A DNA stretch of 22,230 bases from Faecalibacterium sp. (lineage in GTDB: Bacteria; Bacillota; Clostridia; Oscillospirales; Ruminococcaceae): NCBI GenBank assembly GCA_017483235.1, contig JAFULE010000166.1, forward strand, positions 1 to 22,230. Direction: 5' to 3'. Positions 7,540-14,079 of this stretch are shown piece after piece; position 1 is the stretch's first letter, and the number at the start of each line of letters is the position of its first letter. A program made the position numbers and the translations under genes. The notes beneath the pieces were generated by a model, which worked only from the letters and a program-made list of their open reading frames with translations, made no database searches and was not told the DNA's origin.

Positions 7540-8046
7540 TCAAGAAGACGGTGAGGAGGTAAGCCATGCGGCAACTGTCAACAGCAGGGCGGCAAAGCCG
7601 CATAGCGCGGCCCCGGCCCAAAGACCGATGGCCAATGCCGAGCGTCCATAATACAGTAGTGGTATGCCGATGGAAAAGCTGTCGGTTACCGGCAGCATTA
7701 CCATGCGGTCAAATTCGCCGCTGAACAATCCAAAGCCGTACAGCCCAAGCCCGACGACCAGCAGGGCCAAAGCAAGCCGCCGCAGCGCCCGGGGCAGTCC
7801 GCTTTTTTTCGGTGAGGGGCAGGGGACAGCAGGCGCGGGCGATGCCCCGCCGGCCAGATATTCCACGCTGGTGTCCAGCAGCGCCGCCAGGGCCATCAGA
7901 TTTTTTGTGTCGGGCACCGACTGATTGGTTTCCCATTTGCTTACCGCCTGCCGGCTTACGCCCAGCGTTTGGGCCAGATATTCCTGCGTCAGCTTCTTTT
8001 GCCTGCGCAGCACGCCGATGCGGCTGCCCATGGTTTGCTCACCCAT
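7540..8046 (-). CDS. Membrane-anchored XRE-family regulator
   Basis: A 168-aa protein with an N-terminal helix-turn-helix (residues 8-63, including LTQEYLAQTLGVSRQAVSKWE), a Pro-rich linker (69-84) and two hydrophobic segments (about 89-108 and 136-162). This HTH plus two-TM layout is common in Firmicute one-component regulators, in which the membrane part may sense or tether. The frame also allows an ATG at 8064, but the ATG at 8046 has GAGGTGAT eight bases upstream and is preferred. It lies 58 bp downstream of the esterase gene on the same strand and could be co-transcribed with it. Its target is unknown. Confidence 0.85.
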   Translation of the reverse strand: MGEQTMGSRIGVLRRQKKLTQEYLAQTLGVSRQAVSKWETNQSVPDTKNLMALAALLDTSVEYLAGGASPAPAVPCPSPKKSGLPRALRRLALALLVVGLGLYGFGLFSGEFDRMVMLPVTDSFSIGIPLLYYGRSALAIGLWAGAALCGFAALLLTVAAWLTSSPSS

Positions 8047-8104
8047 GTCCATCACCTCACCCATTTTAGATCAAACCTGTGGGGGGTTGTCCACCAACTA
8101 TCGG

Positions 8105-9007
8105 TCAACCGGCGGTTGCGGTGTCGGTTTTGGCCAGATGCCGGCGGAAAAATGTGCATTGCTCGTCGTTGCAGCGGTCTGCCAGCGCCGAGCGGCAATT
8201 CAGATGGAACACATGGCCAATCTCTTTTTGCTCTTTGGCACCGTAAATGTGCAGCTCGCTTTCCACCCCGCGGCGGCATAGCAGTCGGTGCAGCGGCGCG
8301 GCCATGAACTTCAGGTAGTCGTTTTCGGCGCTCATTACAAAGGCCGGGGGGAAGGCCGCCGTAAGATATTTGCCGGTGTTTAGCTGAGGCAGCACCGGCC
8401 GCAGCGGGGTGGGCAGGTAGGAGCCCAGCATGCTGCCCATCCAGCGGGGCGGCAGCGGGGGAATGAAGTAGCAGCCGCAGTTCAGACCGCAGGCGCGCAC
8501 CTGTAGCCCTTTGGGCAGCTGCAGGCTGCACAATGCGGCGTAGACAGGGTTGGTCAAAGCGGTCAAGATCTGATAGCACAGCTGTCCGCCGGCCGAATCT
8601 CCCACCATAAACAGGTTGTTAAGGTCGATGTGGTACATCGCCGCGTTCTGCTGCAGCCAGTGCAGCAGCCGTGCGGTGTCCTGCAGGGGGGCTGGGTACT
8701 GATGCTGCGGCGCCAGCCGGTAATTGAAGTTGACCACTGCAAAACCCCGCTTCGCCAGCCGCATGCAGTAGTGGGAGTATAGCTCTTTGTCACCGTAGAT
8801 CCACCCGCCACCGTGAATGCTGATGATGGCAGGCAGCGGCCCGGTGGCGCCGGCGGGGGTGTAAATGTCCAGCAGATGCCATTTGGGGTCGGGGCCGTAG
8901 GCAAGGTCCAGCGCCCGGTCAATGCCTTCGGGCACAGTCAGCCCTGCGTCACGAATTGCGTCGGTTTTTACCATTTCGGCAATGGTTTGTTCCACTGTTT
9001 TTGCCAT
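8105..9007 (-). CDS. Alpha/beta hydrolase (esterase/lipase, HSL-like)
   Basis: A 300-aa cytosolic esterase-like protein. The oxyanion-hole motif HGGGW is at 65-69 and the nucleophile elbow GDSAGG at 136-141 places the serine at 138. Asp230 in SAENDYLKF and His265 or His268 near the C-terminus complete a likely triad. The HGGG motif places it with the hormone-sensitive-lipase type (family IV) carboxylesterases. There is no signal peptide. Start: ATG after AAAGGATG. It follows the MFS transporter by 23 bp and is probably the third gene of an operon with the ATC-hydrolase-like gene, so it may act on an ester or amide brought in by that transporter (inference). Confidence 0.9.
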   Translation of the reverse strand: MAKTVEQTIAEMVKTDAIRDAGLTVPEGIDRALDLAYGPDPKWHLLDIYTPAGATGPLPAIISIHGGGWIYGDKELYSHYCMRLAKRGFAVVNFNYRLAPQHQYPAPLQDTARLLHWLQQNAAMYHIDLNNLFMVGDSAGGQLCYQILTALTNPVYAALCSLQLPKGLQVRACGLNCGCYFIPPLPPRWMGSMLGSYLPTPLRPVLPQLNTGKYLTAAFPPAFVMSAENDYLKFMAAPLHRLLCRRGVESELHIYGAKEQKEIGHVFHLNCRSALADRCNDEQCTFFRRHLAKTDTATAG

Positions 9008-9030
9008 AGGGGTTCATCCTTTGGAATGAT

Positions 9031-10443
9031 TCAGTCCCATTCCGCACCGGTCACAGTGTTCAAATCTACATCCTTGGTTTCCTTTACCTGGGTGATCAGA
9101 AGGATGATGGCCAGCAGCATGAACGGCGCGCAGACGTACAGGCACAGCATGCCAATCGAGGGCACAAACAGCATGCCCACCGTGATGACGACTGCAGACA
9201 GTGCGCTGCCAATGCCCGAAATAAAGGACATAGTGCCCAGCACCGAGGCCCGCAAATAGGTGGGGGTGGACTCGCCCGCAATGATCAGACACAGCAGGTC
9301 GGCTACCGACCACAACCCGCCGATGAACAACCCATAGCTGATGCCCACCGCAGCCGGGGGCAGCCCATTGTTGGCGCACAGCACAAAGCACACCAGCCCG
9401 CCAAAGGCTACGGTGCTCAGCAGCACTGCCGACTTTTTGCGCCCCAGACCGTCGGTGATAAAACCGCCGATAGCGGTCATCAATGCGTTAAAGAAGGGGA
9501 TGAAGTACATGGCGGCGGTCACCTGTGCGGTGGTCATGCCGCCGGTTTTCATAATCGATTCGTAATAGCTGGTAACGCCGGTGGAAAACAAAAATACAAC
9601 GCCGCACAAAGTAACGCTGCGGATCTGCCGGTGGGCAAAGATGAATTTCAGCGCCCGGCCCACGCCGCCCTTGCTTTGGTCGGCGGCCTGCTTTTCGCTG
9701 GCGGCTTTGGCGGCACGTTCATCGTCGGTCAGCTGCAGAAAGGCAATTCGCTTTGCCACAAACACCGGGGTCTCACGCATCAGAAAGATGGCGGCAGTGC
9801 CCACCACCACGGCCAGACAGGCCGGCACAAAAAACACCTTGCGCCACTGGCTGCCGTCATTGCCCATAAAAACATCGCGCAGAATGGGGATCAGGGTAAC
9901 GCCCAGCAGAGCCACCGCCTTGGTCAGCGAGGTCAGCTTGGCCCGGTGCTTTTCGGGGGCGCATTCCATTACATAGATCACCTGCATGTCGTTGTACATC
10001 ACAAGATTGATCAACGCCATGCCCACCAGATACGCCAGCGGCCCGGGGGCCACCATGCAGATGGCAAGCCCCACACCCATGCCGATGGTGTTCAGCACCA
10101 GAAACAGCTTGCGGCCGTATTTGTCGGCCAGCGATTTGTAAAAGGGCATCAGGATCATAATGCCGTACAGCGGGGCACTCATAGCGGTAAAGCTGGCAAG
10201 GCCGGTGTTGTAGTCCAGCCCCAGCCGGTTGACAAAAAAGTCGGTGACCACCTCAGACTGCATTGAGCTGCCCATGGCCGAGGTGATCTCGTCCACAATG
10301 TACACAATGCTCAGGATCACCAGCAGATACCACAGATATCCCTTGGGGGTGCTGCGGTTTTGTTCCTTCTGGCGGCGGGCCAGCTCGGCGGCTTCCCGCG
10401 CTTTGCGGGCGGAATGCTTTTGCGGGGTTTCGGTTTTTGCCAT
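9031..10443 (-). CDS. MFS transporter
   Basis: A 470-aa major facilitator superfamily permease with twelve predicted membrane helices. The loop 2-3 motif appears as DKYGRKLF and its second-half copy as ITDGLGRKKS. The overall look is that of sugar/metabolite:H+ symporters. The N-terminus is a 35-residue Lys/Arg/Ala-rich cytosolic tail. An ATG three codons further upstream (10452) is in frame, but AAGGAG lies eight bases before the ATG at 10443, so that start is chosen. It lies between the ATC-hydrolase-like gene (33-bp gap) and the esterase gene (23-bp gap), which suggests uptake or export of a shared substrate. Confidence 0.9.
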   Translation of the reverse strand: MAKTETPQKHSARKAREAAELARRQKEQNRSTPKGYLWYLLVILSIVYIVDEITSAMGSSMQSEVVTDFFVNRLGLDYNTGLASFTAMSAPLYGIMILMPFYKSLADKYGRKLFLVLNTIGMGVGLAICMVAPGPLAYLVGMALINLVMYNDMQVIYVMECAPEKHRAKLTSLTKAVALLGVTLIPILRDVFMGNDGSQWRKVFFVPACLAVVVGTAAIFLMRETPVFVAKRIAFLQLTDDERAAKAASEKQAADQSKGGVGRALKFIFAHRQIRSVTLCGVVFLFSTGVTSYYESIMKTGGMTTAQVTAAMYFIPFFNALMTAIGGFITDGLGRKKSAVLLSTVAFGGLVCFVLCANNGLPPAAVGISYGLFIGGLWSVADLLCLIIAGESTPTYLRASVLGTMSFISGIGSALSAVVITVGMLFVPSIGMLCLYVCAPFMLLAIILLITQVKETKDVDLNTVTGAEWD

Positions 10444-10476
10444 GGTACACACTCCTTGCGTTTTTGTTTGCAGGGG

Positions 10477-10968
10477 TTATTTGTGGTAGCGCAGGGCACA
10501 CACATCGTCGCCCTTGGCAATGCACTTGGGCAGATCCAGCACAGCGCCGTAGCATTCGCCAATGCCGTGGTCGCCGCACATGGCAATGTCGCACAGCATG
10601 GCAATCTCTTCGTCGCTGCAGCCGGCCTTCTGCCAGGCCGCTACCAGCGGGCAGTAGTGGAAATCAAGCGACAGCTTGTCGTCAGTGCTCTCCAGCACGT
10701 CCATCTCGAACACCAGCTGTGCGGGCTTGGTGAACAGGGTCTTTTTCAGGCCCTTCAGACTGTTGGTGCCGCCTTTTTTGACCAGATCGGCCCCCTGCGA
10801 AAGGCCACAACGCCGCACCGCAGCACTGCCGAAATCGCGGGGGTCCAGCCCGCGTTTTTTCGCCTCGTCGCACAGCAGATAAAGCCAGAAGGCCCGATGC
10901 CCCAGCAGATCGCGAATGGCCATCAACAGGCCGTTTTTATACTTCGGTTCATTTTTTACAATGCTCAT
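10477..10968 (-). CDS. L-2-amino-thiazoline-4-carboxylate hydrolase-like protein
   Basis: A 163-aa cytosolic protein that resembles the ATC hydrolase family (PF14196-type). Shared features as I recall the family are the FHYCPL segment (Cys106), LCD near 125-127, a GIGECYG segment and a C-terminal GDDVCALR (Cys157). Characterised members open the thiazoline ring of ATC to N-carbamoyl-cysteine; many gut homologues are of unknown function. It has nine cysteines in 163 residues. AAAGGAG precedes the ATG at good spacing. It is the first gene of an operon with the MFS transporter and the alpha/beta hydrolase. The family call rests on motif memory, not a search. Confidence 0.68.
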   Translation of the reverse strand: MSIVKNEPKYKNGLLMAIRDLLGHRAFWLYLLCDEAKKRGLDPRDFGSAAVRRCGLSQGADLVKKGGTNSLKGLKKTLFTKPAQLVFEMDVLESTDDKLSLDFHYCPLVAAWQKAGCSDEEIAMLCDIAMCGDHGIGECYGAVLDLPKCIAKGDDVCALRYHK

Positions 10969-11036
10969 GGTAAACGCTCCTTTAACGGATTGTATTTTGA
11001 TAGAAACGGCGGAATTGGTATCATCCTGTTGTTTGC

Positions 11037-11042
11037 ATTATA
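11037..11042 (-). promoter_or_regulatory. Extended -10 promoter of the ATC-hydrolase operon
   Basis: On the minus strand the sequence reads CTGTGCTATAATG, an extended -10 (TGC-TATAAT). The hexamer 17 bp upstream is TTCCCC, a weak -35. Confidence 0.65.
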
Positions 11043-11077
11043 GCACAGCAAAGCAGACAGGGGAAAGAGGAGCGGTG

Positions 11078-11122
11078 AAAAAGAGGGCTGGGCGGAACGG
11101 GAAATCCCGTTCCGCCCAGCCC
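11078..11122 (-). terminator. Long perfect hairpin, second terminator after tRNA-Tyr
   Basis: Perfect 18-bp arms (11085-11102 and 11105-11122, GGGCTGGGCGGAACGGGA and its complement) flank a 2-nt centre. On the minus strand the hairpin is followed by TCTTTTTC, which fits a Rho-independent terminator. It lies beyond a first terminator that directly follows tRNA-Tyr. It could also be a dispersed palindromic repeat. Confidence 0.6.
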
Positions 11123-11139
11123 ATGGTTCTACAGATAAC

Positions 11140-11173
11140 AAAAAACCGGCATCTTTTACAAGATACCGGTTTT
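11140..11173 (-). terminator. Terminator of tRNA-Tyr
   Basis: On the minus strand, arms AAAACCGG-ATCTT and AAGAT-CCGGTTTT (one mismatch) flank a 4-nt loop. The hairpin starts at the tRNA 3' CCA end. Confidence 0.75.
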
Positions 11174-11258
11174 GGTGGGCGAGGGTGGATTCGAACCACC
11201 GAAGCTGAAAAGCGGCAGATTTACAGTCTGATCCCATTGGCCACTCGGGAACTCGCCC
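11173..11258 (-). tRNA. tRNA-Tyr(GUA)
   Basis: On the minus strand the acceptor strands GGGCGAG (11258-11252) and CTCGCCC (11183-11177) pair perfectly, followed by A and an encoded CCA (11175-11173). The T-arm is GGTGG-TTCGAAT-CCACC. The anticodon loop CTGTAAA gives GTA (11224-11222), reading tyrosine codons. A long variable arm, as expected for bacterial tRNA-Tyr, lies between the anticodon and T arms. Length is 86 nt. Confidence 0.97.
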
Positions 11259-11294
11259 ATATTCTTTTGTGCGCTCTCGTTGGAGCGCTTGATT

Positions 11295-11323
11295 ATTATA
11301 GCATCCCCTGCGGCAAAATGCAA
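11295..11323 (-). promoter_or_regulatory. Promoter of tRNA-Tyr
   Basis: On the minus strand TTGCAT (11323-11318), a 17-bp spacer ending in TGC, and TATAAT (11300-11295) make a strong extended promoter about 40 bp upstream of the tRNA. Confidence 0.8.
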
Positions 11324-11423
11324 GCCCTTTTTTTGAAAAAAACAAAAAAATTTCCGCGCTTATAAAAACGCCGGTTTGTGCGATCTGCCGCGGAGGGCAC
11401 TCGCTTTTTTTACCGGTTTGCGA

Positions 11424-11429
11424 TATAAT
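11424..11429 (+). promoter_or_regulatory. -10 element of the Tat-like propeller operon
   Basis: TATAAT lies 49 bp before the start codon of the first gene. The -35 region (TCGCTT at 17-bp spacing) is weak. Confidence 0.5.
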
Positions 11430-11477
11430 AAAAAATGTATTACTGTGTCGGGGCACCGCCCCGGGAAAGGGCCTGCT

Positions 11478-12776
11478 ATGCATCTTGGCCTTGCCGAACT
11501 GATTTTAATTTTTTTCATCGCACTCATTCTGCTGGGCCCCGCCGTTCTGCCCCGCATGCAGCGCTGGCTGCGCCGCCGCGGCAAACAGGTGGCAAAAAGC
11601 CGCCGTGCCCGCGCGGCCGAAGCGGCCGCCGCTCAGCGCGAGTGGGATGCCCACATGAAGCGGCTGCGCAAAAAGCTGCTTGCCGCCGGCGGGCTGCTGC
11701 TGGGCGGCTGGCTGGTATATCTGCTGCTGCATCCTGTGCCGGTGGTGCCGGTGGCATATCCTGCCTCGTCTTCGGCTTTCAGCGGAAGCTATACGGCTAA
11801 CAGTGCGCTGGATGCCGCTGAAAGCTATGCGCTGCAGCCTTACAGCGCGCCGGTGTGTGTGCGCCGCCACGGCGGCTGGCTGTACATGGCGGTGTCGGGT
11901 GGGCAGGTCGTGCGCATGCAGGAGGATGGCACCGATTTGAGTGTGGTGCTTTCCACCGGCGGCGAGATCGTTGCCTTCGATTTTCTGTCCGATGGGCGGA
12001 TGCTGCTTGTGGGCAGTGATCCCATCGGCGTTGGGGGATCTGTTATGATCGCGGCACCAGATGGCTGGAACAGTCAAGTTGTCGCCCAACCGGTGCAACT
12101 GGAAACGACCGAAACCCCCATTTCCTTTTTGTCGGCCCTCTGCGTTGGCCCGGATGATCGGGTGTTTTTTGCAGTGGCCCACGGGGTGCCTGCCGCTGAG
12201 AATACAATGGAAGATGCCTATACGCTGGCCCTGCTGGCCCACCGGGCCGACAGCGTGGTGTATGAACTGGATCTGCGCACTGGCGAGATGCAGCCGGTGC
12301 TGACCGGCCTGACCCTGGCCACCGGTTTGACTTTGGATGAAACGGGCGAAATGCTGTATGTAGCCGATGCCGGCACCGGCACGGTATGGCAGGTGGCGGC
12401 GGATGCCCGCGGTCTGAAAGCCGGAAACCGGGACGTGACCGCTGTGCTGCAAAATCTGCCCGGTCGCCCGGCCGGCCTTGCCTGCGGCAGCAATGGGCGG
12501 CTGTGGGTGACCCTTTCGGGTGAAACGCCCGCGTGGCTGAATGCGTTGGCCGGCCTGCCCCGGCTGCGGCAGGCGGTGATGAATCTGCCTGCCCTGACCC
12601 GCAACCGGCTGATCTTGGGCGGCCGTACTGCGGTGCTGGCCTTTGACGCCGAGGGCGAAATTCTGGAAAACTGGCAGTCCGATGCCATGGCTGCGGTTAC
12701 CGGTGTGATCGAAACCGAAAACCGGGTTTATTTTGCCCAGGGGACGGGCAGCGCTCTGCATTGGCGCGAGTATTGA
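11478..12776 (+). CDS. TatA/B-like N-terminus fused to strictosidine-synthase-like beta-propeller
   Basis: A 432-aa protein I cannot assign to a named family as a whole. Residues 1-45 form a hydrophobic helix, a GP hinge and a basic amphipathic segment. Gly4, Glu7, Leu8, Ile11, Gly20-Pro21 and Leu24-Pro25 coincide without gaps with the TatA and TatB-like proteins encoded at 17894-18644. A charged linker (45-66) leads to a second membrane helix (about 67-86), then a Val/Pro/Ser stretch and a propeller domain (about 120-432). Residues 217-310 and 328-375 (GLTLDETGEMLYVADAGTG; GLACGSNGRLWVTLSG followed by LPRLRQAVMNLP) resemble the strictosidine-synthase-like/APMAP/SMP-30 group. With Tat-like N-out topology the propeller would be extracellular (inference). 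The ATG at 11478 follows GGAAAGGG; the frame opens earlier, but the ATG at 11376 lies upstream of the likely -10. It is the first of four tightly spaced genes. Confidence 0.75.
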   Translation: MHLGLAELILIFFIALILLGPAVLPRMQRWLRRRGKQVAKSRRARAAEAAAAQREWDAHMKRLRKKLLAAGGLLLGGWLVYLLLHPVPVVPVAYPASSSAFSGSYTANSALDAAESYALQPYSAPVCVRRHGGWLYMAVSGGQVVRMQEDGTDLSVVLSTGGEIVAFDFLSDGRMLLVGSDPIGVGGSVMIAAPDGWNSQVVAQPVQLETTETPISFLSALCVGPDDRVFFAVAHGVPAAENTMEDAYTLALLAHRADSVVYELDLRTGEMQPVLTGLTLATGLTLDETGEMLYVADAGTGTVWQVAADARGLKAGNRDVTAVLQNLPGRPAGLACGSNGRLWVTLSGETPAWLNALAGLPRLRQAVMNLPALTRNRLILGGRTAVLAFDAEGEILENWQSDAMAAVTGVIETENRVYFAQGTGSALHWREY

Positions 12777-12789
12777 GAGGGGAACATCT

Positions 12790-13341
12790 ATGGAAATGAG
12801 AAGGGTTTCTGAGCAGGCCCGTATGGCCGTACAGGAAATTTTAAACGCGAAACAACTGCAGCCGGGCAGTGTGCTGGTGGTGGGCTGTTCCTCCAGCGAG
12901 ATCGTAGGCGGTACCATTGGCAAAAACAGCAGTATGCAGGCCGCACAGGCTGTGTACGAGGGCATTGCGCCGCTTCTGGCGCAGCAGGGCATCTGTTTGG
13001 CGGCCCAGTGCTGCGAGCATCTGAACCGCGCCCTGATTGTGGAAAAAGCAGTGGCTGAGCGTCTTGGGCTGGAAGAGGTGTGCGTAGTGCCCCATCCCCA
13101 TGCGGGCGGCAGCTGGGCCACCACCTGCTGGAAAAACTTTGAGCACCCGGTGGCAGTGGAAGAAATCCGCGCCCAGGCCGGGCTGGACATTGGCGGCACC
13201 CTGATCGGCATGCACCTGAAACGGGTGGCGGTGCCGGTCAAGCTGACCGGGCGCAAGGTGGGCGAGGCCCATGTAACTGCCGCCTACACCCGCCCCAAGC
13301 TGATTGGCGGCGAGCGCGCCCGCTATACCGAGGAGGATTGA
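12790..13341 (+). CDS. UPF0340/TIGR01440 family protein (YwlG-like)
   Basis: A 183-aa conserved Firmicute protein of unknown function. The recognisable segments are VGCSSSEIVGGTIGKNSS (residues 31-48), QCCEHLNRALIVEK, VVPHPHAGGSWAT and the C-terminal GGTLIGMHLKRVAVPVK...RPKLIGGERARY. The Ser-rich and His/Gly-rich conserved loops suggest a ligand-binding or enzymatic role, but no reaction is established to my knowledge. The ATG at 12790 has GAGAGGGGA upstream. It lies 13 bp after the Tat-like propeller gene and 3 bp before the YggS-like gene, so translation is probably coupled. Confidence 0.9.
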   Translation: MEMRRVSEQARMAVQEILNAKQLQPGSVLVVGCSSSEIVGGTIGKNSSMQAAQAVYEGIAPLLAQQGICLAAQCCEHLNRALIVEKAVAERLGLEEVCVVPHPHAGGSWATTCWKNFEHPVAVEEIRAQAGLDIGGTLIGMHLKRVAVPVKLTGRKVGEAHVTAAYTRPKLIGGERARYTEED

Positions 13342-13344
13342 CCC

Positions 13345-14067
13345 ATGACCGAACTGGAACACAAGCAGCGGATGGAGGAAGCGATTGCCGCCATCCGGCT
13401 GAAGATGGCCGCCGCCGCCCATGCCGCCGGCCGTAAACCCGAAGAGGTGCAGCTGTGTGCCGCCTGTAAGACCCAGACGGTGGAAACGGTGCGGCTGAGC
13501 GCCGGGCTGCCCATCGATATTTTTGGCGAAAACCATGTGCAGGAGCTGGTGGAAAAGGCAGATGCCGGTGCTTACTGCGGCAAACCGGCCCACTTCATCG
13601 GCCATCTGCAGACAAACAAACTGAAAAAGGTGTTGGGCCGCGCCTGCCTGATCCAAAGCGTGGACAGCCAGCGCCTGCTGGATGCCATTGAAAAGGAAGC
13701 TGCCAAGCGACAGCTGGTGCAGGATGTGCTGCTGGAGGTGAACATCGGCGAAGAAGCCAGCAAAACCGGCATTGCCGAAGCCGAACTGCCTGCTTTGCTG
13801 GAGGCTGCAGCTGCAAAGCCTCATGTCCGGGTGCGGGGCCTGATGGCAATTCCCCCCATCAACGACGATGACGCCGAAAATCGCGCCTATCTTGCCCGTG
13901 TGCGCCGCCTTGCCGAAGAATGTGCCGCCCGCCGGTACGAAAACGTCAGCATGGACGTTCTGTCCATGGGCATGAGCGGCGATTTTGAAAACGCCATTCT
14001 GGAAGGCGCCACCATCGTGCGCATTGGCACCGCCATCTACGGTGCCCGGGATTACTCCCACAAGTAA
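13345..14067 (+). CDS. YggS-family PLP homeostasis protein
   Basis: A 240-aa PLPBP/YggS/ProSC protein, an alanine-racemase-like TIM barrel that binds pyridoxal 5'-phosphate without a known enzymatic reaction and acts in vitamin B6 and amino-acid homeostasis. Lys42 in AACKTQT is the PLP-binding lysine. FGENHVQEL, HFIGHLQTNK, VNIGEEASKTG, RGLMAIPP and SMGMSGDFENAI are all present, followed by RIGTAIYGARDY near the C-terminus. AGGAGG lies upstream of the ATG. The gene is complete and the third in its operon. Its neighbour in many Firmicutes is a cell-division cluster, but here it sits before an ABC exporter. Confidence 0.95.
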   Translation: MTELEHKQRMEEAIAAIRLKMAAAAHAAGRKPEEVQLCAACKTQTVETVRLSAGLPIDIFGENHVQELVEKADAGAYCGKPAHFIGHLQTNKLKKVLGRACLIQSVDSQRLLDAIEKEAAKRQLVQDVLLEVNIGEEASKTGIAEAELPALLEAAAAKPHVRVRGLMAIPPINDDDAENRAYLARVRRLAEECAARRYENVSMDVLSMGMSGDFENAILEGATIVRIGTAIYGARDYSHK

Positions 14068-14079
14068 AAAGGAGGAACC

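Noticed and set aside
11505..13256. A 583-codon minus-strand open frame over the Tat-like propeller gene
   Set aside because: The plus-strand frame has coherent membrane helices and propeller repeats, a ribosome binding site and tight operon spacing. The minus frame has none.
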